Shown here in pieces: positions 5,107 through 5,496 of a stretch of DNA of 5,496 nucleotides. The position numbers and the translations under genes are program-made. Within the stretch, counting starts at the first letter, position 1, and each line of letters begins with the position of its first letter. The notes beneath the pieces are model-generated. The model did not search any database and was not told the DNA's origin. It saw only the letters and a program-made list of their open reading frames with translations. The stretch is from Burkholderiales bacterium (GTDB lineage: Bacteria; Actinomycetota; Thermoleophilia; Gaiellales; Gaiellaceae), in contig JAICUZ010000180.1 in NCBI GenBank assembly GCA_025935595.1, positions 1 through 5,496 of the forward strand. The letters run 5' to 3'.

Positions 5107-5406
5107 CTAGCCGAAGTAGGCGGGGTAGTCGATCCACGTGCAGCGCGCGGCGTCGCACGTCACGTCGAAGCGCGCGAGCCTCACCCAACGGTTCTGGTCC
5201 TCGACGACGCACGTGAACAGGTGGCCGCGGTCGTCGAGCCCGCGGCACGAGTAGGCAAACAGCGGCGATCCTTGCGTCGACCCCCAGCTGGCGCGGATCA
5301 GCGACGCGACGTGCTCCGGCGTATCGAACGGCTGGGGCCTGCTCGCGCCGCAAGCTGTCGCTCCCGCCAGGGCGAGCACCACGACTGCAGGCTTGAGCGC
5401 ATTCAC
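5107..5406 (-). CDS. Small predicted lipoprotein, unknown function
   Basis: A 99-residue exported protein not recognised as any named family. It starts with a short signal peptide, NALKPAVVVLALAGATAC, whose C19 fits a lipobox in a loose way (ATAC instead of L-A-G-C), so lipid attachment at the membrane is likely but unproven. The mature part has four further cysteines (C54, C66, C84, C89), suited to two disulfide bonds outside the cell. It also has conserved-looking aromatic residues (W41, W74, W91, Y94, Y97). The start is GTG at 5406, preceded by AAGG at a short spacing. An ATG at 5402 is in another frame. It is followed 9 bases later by the tandem GNAT gene, so it heads a probable two-gene operon. 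Codon use matches the neighbours. A secreted single-domain protein is possible if the Cys is not lipidated. Confidence 0.8.
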   Translation of the reverse strand: MNALKPAVVVLALAGATACGASRPQPFDTPEHVASLIRASWGSTQGSPLFAYSCRGLDDRGHLFTCVVEDQNRWVRLARFDVTCDAARCTWIDYPAYFG

Positions 5407-5444
5407 GGCCTTGCCTGGGATGTTCTACCCCTCTCAGGCGCCCG

Positions 5445-5460
5445 GGAGATGACGATCTCC
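5445..5460. repeat. Short inverted repeat upstream of the lipoprotein gene
   Basis: GGAGAT (5445-5450) and ATCTCC (5455-5460) form a perfect 6-bp inverted repeat around GACG. It lies 38 bases upstream of the lipoprotein start, in the region where a promoter or operator is expected. The minus-strand hexamer TAGAAC (5427-5422) is a possible -10 for that gene. Function unproven. Confidence 0.35.
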
Positions 5461-5482
5461 GATCAGTCGGCAGATCACAGGG

Positions 5483-5488
5483 TAGGAT
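5483..5488 (+). promoter_or_regulatory. Candidate -10 element for a plus-strand gene beyond the right edge
   Basis: TAGGAT matches four of six bases of TATAAT, including the key TA and final T. No good -35 is visible, and the next gene lies outside the window, so this is a guess about an outward divergent promoter. Confidence 0.2.
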
Positions 5489-5496
5489 GTGGGCAG

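Noticed and set aside
1..5496. CRISPR arrays, tRNA or rRNA genes, insertion sequences, prophage or defence genes
   Set aside because: No spaced direct repeats, no cloverleaf or rRNA sequence, and no transposase, integrase or defence-type protein in any frame read.

Overview
The window is a piece of ordinary chromosome from a high-GC bacterium. Third codon positions are almost all G or C, a type II (GlnII) glutamine synthetase is present, and the tandem-GNAT family and the M. tuberculosis-like pyrophosphatase start both point to Actinobacteria. A deep actinobacterial lineage such as Thermoleophilia is a guess. There are no rRNA or tRNA genes, CRISPR arrays, insertion sequences, phage genes or plasmid genes.

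Left part (1-1300): the 5' end of the inorganic pyrophosphatase gene ppa runs off the left edge on the minus strand. It is divergent from a complete CDF-family zinc/cation efflux gene on the plus strand, with only about 19 bases between the start codons. A strong intrinsic terminator hairpin with seven Ts follows the efflux gene.

Middle (1300-2760): glnII starts only 28 bases after that T-tract, behind a textbook Shine-Dalgarno sequence. The hairpin region may therefore be a transcribed leader of glnII as well as the end of the efflux gene. After glnII lies a 380-base stretch with two probable small genes: a 26-codon frame whose non-start codons all end in G or C, and a 52-residue Cys-containing protein. 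Both have their stop codons inside perfect hairpins. A palindromic GACACC/GGTGTC cluster lies between them.

Right part (2753-5496): an exported SIMPL-domain (DUF541) protein on the minus strand is divergent, with a 6-base gap, from a tandem-domain rhodanese sulfurtransferase that has the active-site loop CGSGVTA. The rhodanese gene converges with a tandem GNAT acetyltransferase, and the two TAG stops share one CTAG. Upstream of the GNAT gene, 9 bases away on the same strand, is a small predicted lipoprotein gene, so these two probably form an operon. The last 90 bases are non-coding and may hold outward promoters.

The genes have unrelated housekeeping roles: phosphate metabolism, metal export, ammonium assimilation, sulfur transfer and acetylation. 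I see no large undescribed system. The most useful leads are the two small genes behind glnII and the terminator-containing leader in front of it.
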